A DNA stretch of 64,000 nucleotides from NCBI GenBank assembly GCA_038049695.1, contig CP142456.1, forward strand, positions 66,739,922 to 66,803,921, given 5' to 3'. The notes below the pieces were generated by a model. It did no database searches. It was given only the letters and a program-made list of their open reading frames with translations, and was not told the origin of the DNA. The position numbers and the translations under genes were made by a program. This DNA comes from Cinnamomum chago (lineage: Eukaryota; Streptophyta; Magnoliopsida; Laurales; Lauraceae). This document shows positions 1 through 12,809 of the stretch, one piece after another (position 1 is the first letter of the stretch; each line of letters begins with the position of its first letter).

Positions 1-72
1 TAGAGACAATGACATTTATTGTACGAACCCCAACAGCAAATGATGTGAAAAAAGTGAAAGAAAAACAATTAC

Positions 73-3000
73 CTTCCATTGAAGAATGCAACGTGAGAAA
101 TCGCAGAAGAAAGTGTTCCAAAGCTCAATCCATATGTGAGTGCAAAAAAGATGCTAAGGTAGATCTTACTGTAAGCATCATATGCCTCTCTGTTGAAATC
201 GAAGGTCGCTGGGTTTATAATTTGCGTAACATTGTAACTATGCCCCTTGCCATCAAACACATGTGAAGAGATGATTGGAAATCGCTTCGCTTCGTATGCA
301 TTAGTCCAGTAAAAAATAGGGTTCAACATGTAAACAACTATGAAGAAACCAGCCATCACATTCACAATAGCATAGAATGGGGTTCCCAATGGACTTCCTA
401 AGAAGCCAGCTACAGCATTCCAGTCGAGGCCAAAAGAACCGATGCCTAGGCCATTGAGACCAGAACCAATTTGTTGGGCTGTGACAGATTTTGTCCAAAT
501 CCAACAAACAAATGAGAGGGCAGTTATCGAAGGGAAGAGGTAGTTGGGGACAATGTAGTAACAGAAGCTTGCGATGAGGACTATTAGAAAGAACTGGAGT
601 CTTGTTAGTCCTCCCTTAGGCCTCCTCTCTGTTTCATTCAATGCCCTACAAATTCACAGGAAAAGTTAGTCATACATTTGAGATCATATTTGTGTGTATT
701 CTTCTTGGTTCAATGCAAGAAGTATCCTACAACTTAATATAAACTATTTAGTGAGTATGATGTATCATGTGTCTGTATGAGGGAGGGAGAGACCTGAATA
801 AGGAAACCTGAACAAGGTTGGAGGGCCACCACATATAGGGAGAATCAACAAGAAACTTCCTGAAAAGTCCAGCCCAACTATATCCAAGCATCTGACATTT
901 CATTGAAATAAAATCAGCACATTATCTATGAAATTAGAATTTTCACAGAGTCTCATTAAATCACAATGTTCTTGAATGATTGTCCATATTGCAAATCCTA
1001 TTTGTTTGAATTGCCCAATCAATGCATGAGGAGACCCATCAGATTAATTACCCAAAATGATGGATGGAAGTCATGGAACAATTTTTCAATGATTCTAAAC
1101 ACTCTAATACTGCTTCAGAGTCCTCACTGTACCAAATGTATTGATTATCAATTATGTATATTAAAAAAGGTCCATATCCTATGGTAGATAACGTTTTGGG
1201 GGTAATTGGGCAATCCAAGTTTTGTTTCTAGCCTTAGCAGGTTGCGCCAGCAAATGTAGAGTACCTAAAGCAATGTTTGTTTTTCAAGAGGTAAACTGGA
1301 AAGTGTAGGAAAGTAAACCCTGCGGTAAGTATTTCAACTTTACGCATGTTAGGCTCATGTTAGGCTGATGCCCATAAGTCAAAAAGTAAAGTCTAGCCAT
1401 AAAAAAACTTTTATTTCATGAAATGCAAGTAATTAAACTGATTACTTCTATCAACTGTTAACTTCTCATCTCATTTTGAATTATTTTACGCCATAAAAAA
1501 CAAACATAAATGCACTTTACTGGAAAGTATGCTTATGTACACAACTATTACCTTTCCCATTTATTTGAGATTTAGTTATATTACTTTCTAAGTAAACTAT
1601 TCAAACAGCACCTAAATGGTCATCAGTATACAACAATAAAATAGAAGATTACTTTTTAAGTAATGACTCACCTGGGTGGTGAGAGACAGCAAGAATGCAG
1701 CCCAAGGGCTCATGCTCCTGTGGTAAAAGGCCTTCACTATGGTAATGATATTCACAGCATAAACAGAACTTGAGCCTGAACTAGCAAATATGGTGATCAG
1801 GACATGCTCTTTCATGCTGAAAGGCCCTGGGTTCAGTGTAAACGACCATTTTGTCATTGGAACGCGGATAAATTTCTTTGGAAGAGTCGCGGCCATCAGC
1901 TTGCCAATGGGAAGAACAATGATTTGAGCAGAGACAGATGATATGGAGAGTGGATTTTGACGGTAGCCGAAGAATTGATTCAAGAAGGCCAATAGAACGC
2001 AGCTGATCAGACCCAAAACCCATGTTCGGAAGGTCAGAGCCGGCATTGTTGGATCATCAGTGATTGGAACCGTGAGTCTAACTTGTTCGATAGGACAATC
2101 ATTCTCATCTGCAACATAGAAAACCAAAAAGAAGGTTATAGATATTGTTTAGAATGCTAAGATCCTTTTACTTGCTAAAATAGATAGGAATTCATGAAGG
2201 TATGAGCTCTACTAAGGAGCCGAGGGATGAATTATATGGGGGTGGAGATGTATATCTGGCTAGGCGTTCAATTTTTTTTTTTAATCTCTACCATTGATTC
2301 GATTCTTATATATGAAAGCAGTTGAGAAATCAGTCTGAATTTGTTTCATTGATTTTGACTCCACCCCCTCCCCCCAAACCAAATTCAAGTTGATTGAATG
2401 ATTTTGATGTGTCTTAAATCCAATCCTTCCTTTTATTTCTCCTTAAATCCTCTCCAACAGTTTTTAAAAACTATGGTCCTCTCCTCTTCCTCACTGGAAC
2501 TTGCGCATTTTGCAACTTCTCCACTTTTAATGTACATGATCCGTTATCTTTTCTTATTCCTTTCTCTCTCCAGCTCCTCTATTCACGAAAACAAACTCAC
2601 TTCCACCATCTCTCTCTTCTACCTATCCAAATACACATCTCTCTATGCACCTATACAAACACACTATTGCATACCTGTCTGCCCTCCTCTCACTTCTCTT
2701 CTAGAATCTGGGTTCTTGTGAAGGCTTGGATATGTATGTGTGGTGTGGGTGGTGAGACAGTTCTCAGTTCAATAGTTGTTTTTTGTACAACTTTTTGAGC
2801 TCGAAGCTAAATCAGGCGTTCAGGAACAAAAAGGATGGAACTAAAGAATTAGGAAGGGTCTTTTCGAGTGTTGGAGAAAAGGAAGGTCTGCCTCAATGAT
2901 TTTCAATTATAATGTTTTTGATGGAATGTTTTCAGTTGTGTATTGAATTTTGGAATCTTGCTTTTTATATGTGGTGAGTAGTGTTCTTTTTTTTTTTTTT

Positions 3001-6000
3001 TTAATCAAACAATCTTGTAGTAATGTGGCTTAATTTAAACATTGTTATGTGTTGCTTTCAATTTTCATGTATGAACAAACCCACATGTTGTTTTGTGTAG
3101 TTAGTTTAGTTGTTAATTTAAATGTTGCAGTTTCTCCTTTTTGTAATGTCGTAGTACCAAACGGAAGTATGTATAAGAAGAATTTACATCTATAGAATTT
3201 ACTTCAATTGAAATCTACCAGATTGATTTTGAGTTTTGACTATGCTTTGTAATTTTGATAATCATTTGATTACAATCTAATTTATACATGCGGTTACTAA
3301 AAGTTTTAAATCTCTACTTTCTCATTTCAATCTCTTCCACTACCCCACCATCTAGCTAATTTATCTTCCCTAACATGTTATTAAGGGATACGATCACAGA
3401 AAACTTGGATTCGTTTTTCAAAATCTCAACATCTTTAAGAACTCTAAGATCATATTTTATGACACTTTTGGTGTTTGAGCTCCTTATCTTCTCTTCTTGA
3501 GTTATATATTTTTATTTGATTTCCAAACAACATATACTTATCTCCTTAAGAAGGACCTAGAGATTGGATGGACTTCAATTAATTTTGACGTAATGGAAAG
3601 TCGCCCAAATATCAATTTTTCTTGGCCATACTCAACCGTAAAGGGTTTGGGGTTTGTGACGCCAAACCCACCCTGTAATTGGTGTTGGTCATGTTGACTT
3701 TATTCATTTTAAAAATAAAAGGGGTACTCATGAGATGGTTAGGAATGCAACGCATGATTGTATTGTGTATTACCACTTGTGCTACCACAACTTTGCTTTG
3801 AAATATTTATTTAATAATATATAAGTTAAAGGTAGACAGCTCAATACAATTCATAAGGAAAATAAATATTTTATATGTCATAAAATCTCAAAAATCTTTA
3901 TATCATGAATCATAAGCACGGGCGTGCTTTGCTAGTGTTCATGAAAGGGAAGGTTATTTGATGGCCCTTCATGAATATTCACATTTGGTTCTTCTGTTTT
4001 TTTAATTGCTCATAGAAATACAATCATCCATGTATTAAATTACATGAAACAAACCAGTTGTAAAATTATATTTTGGTATTGTTAATGCAAGAGTTAAAAT
4101 TGTTATGCTGTAAGTTACTCTATTTTTTCTTATAATGGACATTGAAGATATTGCCAACCAATTAATGATATCGTCAACTCGAGTAAGTTTGATTTTTTAC
4201 ACCAACCATCTTGAAGAATCCCATCTATATGGCAAACTATGCATGAGGATTTTGCCTTTCTAACCGAAGAGCTTTGAAACCATACCCATCTCTATATATG
4301 GAAAGCCATTCTGTATTTGAGAGTTTGGGTGTTGAGTTTTATGATCAATGTCATCGTTAAATTATTTACATGTAGAGTTTACATAAATAATTTTTAAACT
4401 GATTACTCCTATTTTTTTAATTTCTTATTTCTTTGATTTTAATCATTATATAAAGGTACAGATTCATTACAGCAGAAACCAATTCAAATAATTATTACAA
4501 ATTAAACATGAAATCCACCAAATTGAATCGAGGAAAAATAAAACCAGAAAATATTCTGAATATACGATGAGCATTTTTTTATGTTTGCCTAGTGATTCCT
4601 ATAAAGGTTGAGGTACATTGTTCATGCCTTGGGTAAGGAAAGGGGCTGTATTTGGTAGAGCATGCAAGTGGATGGTCTGTTTTCTGCCTTTCACCAACTT
4701 TTCTCCAACCCTACTCCAATAAGAACTATTTATATATATGAAAGAGACTGTTTCAATTGAGAAATCAGCCTCTTTCAATCCAATTTATTTTGACCCTCTA
4801 AGATGGATTTTTAACTTTTCTCTCCACATTCCAACTTAACTCCACGGAACGTTTTGTTGCATTAATTCCTATTTTGAGACGTTTAATAAGATCTTTAACA
4901 AAAAGATTCTCTTCTCTCCATGTTCTCTCTCCCCATTAACTCCTCCCTCCAATAACGCCTCTAAATGTTTTTATTAAATGAGAAATGCCCATTTATTTTG
5001 ATTTCCGGATCTTCCTCTCCCCTCCCATCAAAACTACTCCTTTCCCCTCATGTTGTCTACTGCTGCCATCTCGAAAAGCCTACGATCAAGTTAAAGTCCA
5101 CATCACCCATGACTCAAGCAAAGACAAGCAAGAAGACAGCAAGATAGGGCTTTACAGTCGTCAAGTTGCCGTTTGATACATGGAAGGATTTTAGGGATTC
5201 AATGGTAGAGTTGATTGTGGATAACAACATCCAAGAGTCAAGATACTTGGAGGAGTTGTTTGCTTTCTATTTCTCTTAAATTCAGATGAGTATCTTGAGA
5301 TGATTGTGAAGGTTTTTAAGCAGATATGGTTTGATCTCACTACAACTTGATTTTGGTGTAGATAGAAAAAAAGGCTCAAAAAGATGGGATGGGATTTTTT
5401 ATGCTGATGTAAGTGGATAAATTCTATTGATATGTTTGGTGCATTCTTCTATTCTACTATGTCTATCATTGGTTTCGATTATAGATTATTTCTATCATTT
5501 GCTAAATGCTCAATCTGCATGTCCCTTTTATTTGGTGTTTATGTTCCTACTTGGTGCTTGGTATGGACATTCTCCAATAATTTCTCGTGTGCAATAAATG
5601 AGATCAACATGTCACTATGTATTCTGACCTCAATTGAGAAATCAGCCCTCAGCCTCTCTTGATTTTATTTTAACTCTCTTCTCAATCTTATTTTAGCCAG
5701 TCTTTCCTATTTCTTAGTGATTTTAGATTATTCAGAATTTTAGGAAGATTTGGACTCTTTTGCATCTCATTAAGTTATCAGTGATTCCGGAAAAAAAAGA
5801 GGTTACCAGTGATAATTTCAACTAACAAGATACTAGTCTGGTTTGATCCATAATTTCATACTAAAAGTTCCGTTCCAATCTCTCTATCCAAGATAGGAAT
5901 GTAATAGTGCCTATCCTTAAAGTCTTTCTAAACATGTCTCTTAGGGCATGTTTGGTACACATCCTCAGAGAGGATTTCTGTCATTTTTCCGCAATCCCGT

Positions 6001-8976
6001 GGAAAATCCACGTTTGGATCAGCGTGGAAAAGCACAGGGAGGAAGAGAGAAATCCTTGTTTGCAATTATTTTGGAAGTCAGACACCCCCCATAGGATCCA
6101 CGAAATCCACAAACTCGCGGATTTGCGGAGCTACAGTGAATCTGACGTTAATATAGGTGGGACCGGTTTTTGCGTTTTTTTGGTTTTTTTGGGCCCCACA
6201 ATCAAGATCTGAACCGATAATATGGTTAAGAAGGTCCAAAACGGCTATCTCCCAAAATTTCAGCCGTTGATTCATCTTAGATCTTGAGATATTTGCAAAA
6301 TCGTCCAAACCGTTAAAATGCCATATTCTGTGTTGCAGTGGGCCAAAAAACGGGATTAAACACAGTCCCTTGTTTTCAATTTTCTGGTTCCTGTGGGCCC
6401 CAAAATCAAGATCTGAACCGTTAATTATGTTAAGAAGGTCCATAACGGCTATGTCCCAAAATTTCAGCCGTTGATTCATCTTAGATGTTGAGATATTTGC
6501 AAAATCGTGAGGGACATTTGCCAAAATGTATTACTGAGCAAATTATTATTGAAAACAGTCTGTTTTTTCTCATTTTTGGGTTTATGTGGGGTCCACGATC
6601 AACATCAAAACCGGTCATTAGTTTTGGACGGTCAAACACGGTAAGGTGACCAAATTATAACCGTTGATCCTTACTTTATCTTGAGATACATGTATAAACA
6701 TCAATTGGATCATACATTCTACAACTTATAAGAATCCTCCCTCCGTCCAAACATGGAACTTTCATTGGGAATTCTACTTGAGGATTGTGGCTTTCTTTGG
6801 AGATGGAGAGAATCCTCTAATATAGGATTCTTCACCGTTTACCAAACGTGCCCTTAGTGAAAATGTCCCATGTCTTTTAAGTATATCCAATAAAATTCTT
6901 TCCTAATTAATCGCTATTACATTATAAACGGTTTCCAAATTTTTAATGACACCATCTAACCAAGTCCATTTGTGGGGATAAGAGGCTTCGATGATCCGGA
7001 TTCTAATCTAGACTAGACACTTTTTATCCTTTAACTTTGTACCTTTCTTCTAATCTAGAAAGGGATCAAATATAAGACTATACTACTTCTCTGTGTGCTA
7101 AAGTATTTAATAAATGTTCATGACCCCTTCTTCCATCTCTGCTAACTATCTTCCCTTTTTTATTAGTCCTAATTTAGTATCATATTTTTCTTCATATCTA
7201 AGAATGGAATATATAAGAGATATTTATTTTATATAAAGTATGGCTTTTCTGTATCTGTAACCTAAAAATATTAAATATATTTTACAGTGAATTTATATTT
7301 ACTAAGAATTCTTTTTATAAGTCTGAATACATTCTATAATTACTTAATATTTACTAAAAAAACTTCTTTTTACCATGTAAAAAAGAATTATTTTCAAACT
7401 GACTTATTTTTAAATCTTATATTTTTAAATGAAGATTCTTTAATCACGATGAAAGTCTGCAATGGATTTTAAAAGATTCTCATTCGCATTGCAAACCAAG
7501 CAAAGAGGCACTCATTTTGAAATTATACTGGGCTTAACAAAGTTACAGTTCTATAAGTCATGTAATATTTGATGTTTAATGGATATGAGTTTTTTGTTTC
7601 AAAAAGTGTTGGTAAAGTAGACCATGAGGACTTTCTACTATTTGACCATAGGGTTGATAGCATTACCATTTAGAATTCTCTTGGGCATGTTTGGTTGGAT
7701 TATGAACCAACATAATATGATCCATCCATCATTGGGCCATATGTTGATTGATTGGTTGTGGCTAAAACTGACTCCATTTGATAATCCCAACCATTAAAGT
7801 TGATGGATTGGATGACGATGATGAGGGGGCATTTTGCTCCAAAACATGGCAACATGGTAATCGTGGACCACAAATTTAAAGCTGAGCAAGTAAAAAAGGA
7901 CGAAAAAGGCTCCTCTCCCTCTCCTTCGCAAGTGCAGGCAGATGGGAAGGGAGAAGAAAAAGAAGAAGAAGAAGCAGCAGACAGAGTTATATGTAAGAGG
8001 CTCTGGGCCCCACTGACGGGGTTCCTTAGAGGCAGTCGTAGGAAATTTGGTGGTCACGCGACAGGGTTCTCTCTCTCTCCCACTCTCGCTTCCTTTGCTG
8101 CTGGCTTCCCTGAATGCTTTCACAAGAGTGTTCAGGGTTTCGGCTTCATATGGTAGGCAACTGTAAGCACATCCAAACATACCCATCTCCATCTCTGTCT
8201 CTCTCTCTGCAACTTATCATGTGGGGCCCACATTTGATGATGATTTGATCAGAACCATCATCTACTAGGTTGGTGCCATGCCATCATGGATATGGATGGG
8301 CCAATTTCAAGAATTAGTCTCAGCCCTCTATTTCAATCTAGATGATCCTTTATCATCCGGTGACCACTGAAAAATGGACCCATGTAGACGTATGAAGGCA
8401 AAACAAAGATGATCGAAGAGTATGATCATCTGGTTACCACTCTAGGTGGGTGCCCAACCAGATGATTATCATGTATATGGATCAACTCGGTGTTGTGACT
8501 TGTGAATGGAAAAGGAGAGTTGTTTTCAAGAAAGGATATGGGTCCTGCTATTTTTTATTTTTTTCTCTCTCTTTAGATGTGTCGTACAAGGCGTGTGCAA
8601 GTGTGCAACCATGGATGCATGGTTTCAGAAAATGAATGTACAAGTGTTTACGTGTTTATATACAAATGAAAGTTGGAGATGATTCCCTTTAAAAGAAAAA
8701 AAAAAGGTGGGAGATGGGTGATTAGAGTCACGGTCTTCCTTTTTAACCAAACAAAAATACGTGACCTGTAAACGTTACATTGAAGTCTTCAAATCATAAA
8801 ATTTACTAGCATGAAGAGAAATAAACAAGCAAACAGAGAGTACGTGGGAGAGAAAACTAACCACTATTTACTAATATGAAGAGAAATAAACACACAAACA
8901 GAGAGTACACAGAGATTGGGAGAGATAACTAACCACCAGACAAGATTCCTCTTTTATCACTCCCTGACAACGCCAT
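73..8976 (-). CDS. OPT: Oligopeptide transporter, OPT family (5' half; gene continues past the left edge)
   Basis: Minus-strand gene. Four coding exons are visible: 8934-8976, 1672-2108, 794-891 and 73-645. They join in frame with GT..AG introns and encode about 383 residues. Known OPT proteins have roughly 700-750, so the C-terminal half lies to the left. Family features: [11 protein letters not shown]-like start ([16 protein letters not shown]), hydrophobic segments, the NPGPFS stretch (OPT NPG motif), SPYMWWP, and [13 protein letters not shown]. The family imports small peptides or metal chelates by proton coupling at membranes; the substrate cannot be told here. Exon 1 is 43 nt, starts with ATG at 8976 and ends with a single G that exon 2 completes to an Asp codon. 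This phase match and the GTTAGT donor support it across a 6.8 kb intron. Exon 1 is the least certain part; exons 2-4 are very secure. Confidence 0.9.
2304..3935 (+). mobile_element. Non-autonomous Helitron in OPT intron 1
   Basis: The 3' end is diagnostic: a short hairpin GCACGGGCGTGC, then TTTGCTAG followed by T, as in plant Helitrons (CTRR end, insertion 5' of T). The proposed 5' end (TCTTATATATGAAAGC, then ATTGATTTTGACTCC) matches other probable Helitron starts near 4725, 13546, 34530 and 43754. There is no Rep/helicase ORF inside. The 3' end is strong; the 5' end is approximate. Confidence 0.65.
4723..4800 (+). repeat. Helitron-type 5' end fragment
   Basis: TATATATATGAAAGAGAC, then an AATTGAGAAATCAGCC stretch and TTTATTTTGACC, closely resembles the start of the 2304-3935 Helitron. 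No matching CTAG terminus was found nearby, so it is treated as a fragment. The stretch just upstream (about 4622-4700) resembles 38326-38400, sharing GAGCATGCAAGTGGATGG. Confidence 0.5.
5731..7440. repeat. Duplicated block, copy A (carries the Harbinger insertion)
   Basis: Once the element at 5944-6853 is removed, this block aligns almost base for base with 10490-11284. Shared landmarks include GATTCCGGAAAA, TAGTCTGGTTTGATCC, AATCGCTATTACATTATAAACG and CTGTATCTGTAACC. It lies inside OPT intron 1. Confidence 0.9.
5944..6853 (+). mobile_element. Non-autonomous PIF/Harbinger-type element, 910 bp
   Basis: Terminal inverted repeats GGGCATGTTTGGTA and TACCAAACGTGCCC are flanked by TTA target duplications (5941-5943 and 6854-6856). 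The empty site is preserved in the sister block near 10694. The interior has no transposase but holds degenerate modules around TCAGCCGTTGATTCATCTTA and AGATATTTGCAAAATCG. It is related to the elements at 14854-15939 and 60053-61721. Confidence 0.9.
8811..8934. repeat. Tandem duplication abutting the OPT exon 1 donor site
   Basis: Two diverged copies of about 64-67 bp lie side by side, each with ATGAAGAGAAATAAACA, ACAGAGAGTAC and a closing ACTAACCA. On the minus strand each closing part reads TGGTTAGT. The exon 1 splice donor therefore has a near-copy about 65 bp inside the intron. Confidence 0.75.
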
Positions 8977-9072
8977 TATTTCCTTCAGTCTTCTCCAAAA
9001 GATGATGGTGAAGGAAGGTGGTGGTGGTAGAAGACAAGACAATGAGAGGTCTAGAGAAAAGATATGCACGTC

Positions 9073-9079
9073 CTATATA
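9073..9079 (-). promoter_or_regulatory. Possible TATA box of the OPT gene
   Basis: On the minus strand this reads TATATAG, about 97 bp upstream of the proposed ATG at 8976. That would give a 5' leader of roughly 65-70 nt. The leader would be rich in CCACC and TTCC repeats. Position and composition are the only evidence. Confidence 0.3.
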
Positions 9080-10076
9080 AAGATATGAACATGCAACACC
9101 ATCTTCAATAGAGTTCTACTCCAAATTGCTAGTCAGAGTTTCAATTTTTGATCCTTCCTACCTGTTTTTATTTTTGTTCCTTCCTAATCCTAATTGCATT
9201 ATGTATTTTGTTTCTTATATGGTTTCTTTTATCTCTGTGTTTTTAATTTTGTTCCTTCTGCCCCTTCAATTCATTAATTATATATATATATAGCTCTTTA
9301 ATAGATCCACCAATTACATTATAAACCAGCTCGGGGCCAAAATCAATGATATGTTAAAATTTAGGAGTTTATAAATATAATTAATGAAAAATAAATATAA
9401 GAATTATGTTATAAAGAATAAATGAATGGAGTTAAATTCCGGTGGATTATAAAATCCACGTGGTATCAACCAGATGGACTTTGTGTTGGCCCATTCTCAT
9501 CTCCAAACCCACCTGACTTGGGTCATTCCTAGGTATCACAATGGGTCGGGCTAAACCTGTACCATTACCCTACTTGTGTAGAGGTTTCAATTGGTTCTGG
9601 TCAGATTTGTGTTTATACATTTCTACCTGAGTGGGGTTTGCGGCGTGTAGCTTTTACCTGTTTGCCCCTTTTCATGTTACTTAAAATAAAATACTATTAA
9701 CAAAAAAATCGAGAATGAAATTTTCTATGAAAAAAATTTACGCTTATTTGCATGGACATGCGGTGGCTAATAGGTGGAGTATTGGACCCCTCACGTTTCT
9801 TCCACATGATATCCACCCAAAAACACATGGGCCCCACTTTTTTTTTTTTTTTTTTTTTTTTTAATGTAAGCCATTCATTAAGAGTGGATATGGTAAAATT
9901 TCTCTCTACTTCAAAATGTTTCTCTAAAGTCTAAAGCCTTTATTTTTAGGAGATGATGGAGAGAAGGCCCCACTTGAAAAGGCAAAGCTCTCTCACTATT
10001 TTTTAAGTGATTTTTGGCCCAAAGGGCTGGAAACCTGCATTATAAAAAAAAAAACTCCTCTAATTATAAGAGAGGA
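9080..10076. other. OPT upstream region without recognisable genes
   Basis: AT-rich upstream sequence of the OPT gene. It includes a run of about 25 T at 9838-9862 and an ATATATATA stretch near 9284. No ORF of conserved type was seen. Confidence 0.5.
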
Positions 10077-10125
10077 CTAGCAAAACACGCCCATGCTAAA
10101 CCCGGGCACAAAATAAAATTATATT
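10077..10125 (-). mobile_element. Helitron 3' end (minus orientation)
   Basis: In reverse complement a GC-rich imperfect hairpin (GCCCGGGTTTAGCATGGGC) is followed by GTGTTTTGCTAG and then T. This is the same terminal design as the other Helitron ends here. The 5' end was not located, so only the terminus is given. Confidence 0.55.
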
Positions 10126-10489
10126 CGATTTGGGACTATTTTTTAAACTACTAATTTATGAGATTAACAGAAATCCAAAATAAATCAATGCACCATCTAT
10201 CATGTTCAGAATTTGAAAGGAGAATGTATACATAGTAAAACTACACAATCTGCAAATCAATTTTGGATTTATTAAATTTCATGCATTTTGATTTTGTTTG
10301 ATATAAAAATCAATAAAAAAAGAGAAATATTAATCCTTTAAACTCTACAAAGAGATCAAAATCATAAATGTCGATTGTTTGATAAGATTTCAAGTGCATA
10401 AGAGTCAGAGTTATTGAGAGAGAAAAGATAGGGACTTAGGATAAAATAATGAAAATTTTGTAAATATAAGAGTAAAACTGTCATTTTTA

Positions 10490-11284
10490 ATTTTAGGAAG
10501 ATTTGGATTCTTTTGCATCTCATTCAAGTTATCAGTGATTCCGGAAAAAAAAAAGGTTACCAGTGTTAATTTCAACTAACAAGATAGTAGTCTGGTTTGA
10601 TCCATAATTTCATACTAAAAGTTCCGTTCCAATCTCTCTTTCCAAGATAGGAATGTAATAGTGCCTATCCTTAAAGTCTTTCTAAACATGTCTCTTAGTG
10701 AAAATCTCCCATGTCTTTTAAGTATATCCACTAAAATTCTTTCCTAATTAATCGCTATTACATTATAAACGGTTTCCAAATTTTTAATGACACCATCTAA
10801 CCAAGTCCATTTGTGGCCATAAGAGGCTTCGATGATCCGGATTCTAATATAGACTAGATACTTTTTATCCTTTAACTTTGTACCTTTCTTCTAATCTAGA
10901 AAGGGATCAAATATAAGACTATACTACTTCTCTGTGTGCTAAAGTATTTAATAAATGCTCATGACTCCTTCCATCTCTACTAACTATCTTCCCTTTTTTA
11001 TTAGTCCTAATTTAGTATCATATATAATTTTCTTCATATCTAAGAATGGAATATATAAGAGATATTTATTTTATATAAAGTATGGCTTTTCTGTATCTGT
11101 AACCTAAAAATATTAAATATATTTTACAGTGAATTTATATTTACTAAGAATTCTTTTTATAAGTCTGAATACATTCTATAATTACTTAATATTTATTAAA
11201 CAAACTTCTTTTTACCATGTAAAAAAGAATTATTTTCAAACTGACTTATTTTTAAATCTTATATTTTTAAATGAAAATTCTTTA
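10490..11284. repeat. Duplicated block, copy B (empty Harbinger site)
   Basis: Copy of 5731-7440 without the Harbinger element. At about 10691-10697 it reads ATGTCTCTTAGTGAAAAT, the pre-insertion form with a single TTA. Other differences are scattered substitutions and small indels. Confidence 0.9.
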
Positions 11285-12809
11285 TAAAAGCTCAACACAA
11301 ACCTTTCAGTGGTTTCCTGATCCCATTAAGACCGCTGATTTTGAGGATATGGAAGGTAATAAAATAAAAGGGCATGGGAGGGGGTATATACAAATACTAT
11401 AACCATAAGGTCGTAATTATAAATTCCATAAACCTTAGGGGATAAGTAAATACAAATACCGAAACCACAAGGGTCCGTATTTAAAAATTCTATAAACCTT
11501 AGGGGATAATTAAAAAAATTAATTGCATTTTTAATATAAAACCAACCACAAATGGAAATAGAGCAGAGACATATCTCCACCGTGGGGTCAAGTGTCTCCT
11601 ATGGAAGTTATAGGGCACGGGTCGTTAAATATTCTAGATTCTAAAATGTCAAATAATCTTTGATCATAGACTTTCAGAAAATTCAATGCTACATATTCTG
11701 ATAACAATTTGATCAATTTCAAAATTATCCAAACCAAGTAGGATAAACAAAATTCACATCATAAAATAAGTGCCACTGTGAAATTGATCGAGTTTTTTTA
11801 AGAAAGTTGGCAATTTGTCCATTATCACTAAAACATATCTATCTAATTTTGTATTTTAACCATGTGTTTATCACACTGATGTTTTTCTTATATGAAACAA
11901 GTTTAGATCAAGTACCATGTTTACATCAATAAACATGTCTTGATTTTTTAATCAATAGAATTAAAATAGTTAAACTAATAACTATTTACCAATCTCTGCC
12001 TTGTCAAGATGGTTGGAACCTATGGTTTAGACCATTAGGTCATGGGTTAGAGATATGGCACCACAAAAAAAATAATAATAATAATTATTTCTCTAATCAC
12101 TAATCTCTAATCCCAAAGTACTAATCCTAATTTATGATGCCTAATCTCTAATCTCCTTTCTTTAATCCCTAATCTCTAGCCCCCTAATCCCAGATCCCTG
12201 ACCCGATTTCCTTAATACAAAACCCTGACAATAAAACCCAAACCCACATTAACCTAATTCCTATTTGGGTTCAAGACAAGCTCAATCTGAGATTGGCTAG
12301 CCTCTTCTTATCATGCAGAAGTAAAGTGAGGCATTTGGTTTCCCGCCCATAGCTAGTCCAAGGACCATTTTGGACTCAGATTGTCACCCATGGGCTGGAT
12401 CCAGCCTTTTAGATCAATAAACATGTCTTTATTTTTTATCAAGAGAATTAGAATAGCTAAACTAATAACTATTTCTCTAATCACTTATCTCTAATCCAAA
12501 GTGAAAGAAAAATTGAAGAGAGGTTTTGTAGTTGTGTTACAATATAGGAAACCTAGTAGAGAAAGATCTAAATAGGACTCTTTAGATTTTTTTAAATCAA
12601 TTTAAATTTGAAACTTCTCTCTAAATTGGACTCTTTAGATTAGTTAAAACTTATTTAAGTTTGGAGGCCAATCTCTCGATCAATTGCAAAATTGGAAGTC
12701 GATTTCGCAATCAATTGTGAAATCGGACTCCAATTTCAAAATCGAAGTATCAATTGCGAAATCGGACTCCAATTTCAAAATTGAATCCTACACCAATAAT
12801 ATATAATAG
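11285..12809. other. AT-rich spacer with short repeats
   Basis: No gene recognised. It holds a diverged direct repeat near 11390-11515 (TAAACCTTAGGGGATAA occurs twice), a CTAATCTCTAATC-type low-complexity stretch near 12100-12200, and at 12655-12790 a motif family around CAATTGCGAAATCGGACTCC. That family recurs near 16560-16700, 37250-37290 and 37620-37700. Confidence 0.5.

Noticed and set aside
6078-6524. Minus-strand 148-codon frame
   Set aside because: Inside the 5944-6853 element; the repeated peptide reflects the repeated DNA module.
7686-8190. Possible further element (GGGCATGTTTGGTTGG at left, TCCAAACATACCC at right) and an open frame starting [20 protein letters not shown]
   Set aside because: The inverted ends are imperfect, no TTA or other target duplication was found, and the open frame has no recognised family. 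Left unassigned within OPT intron 1.
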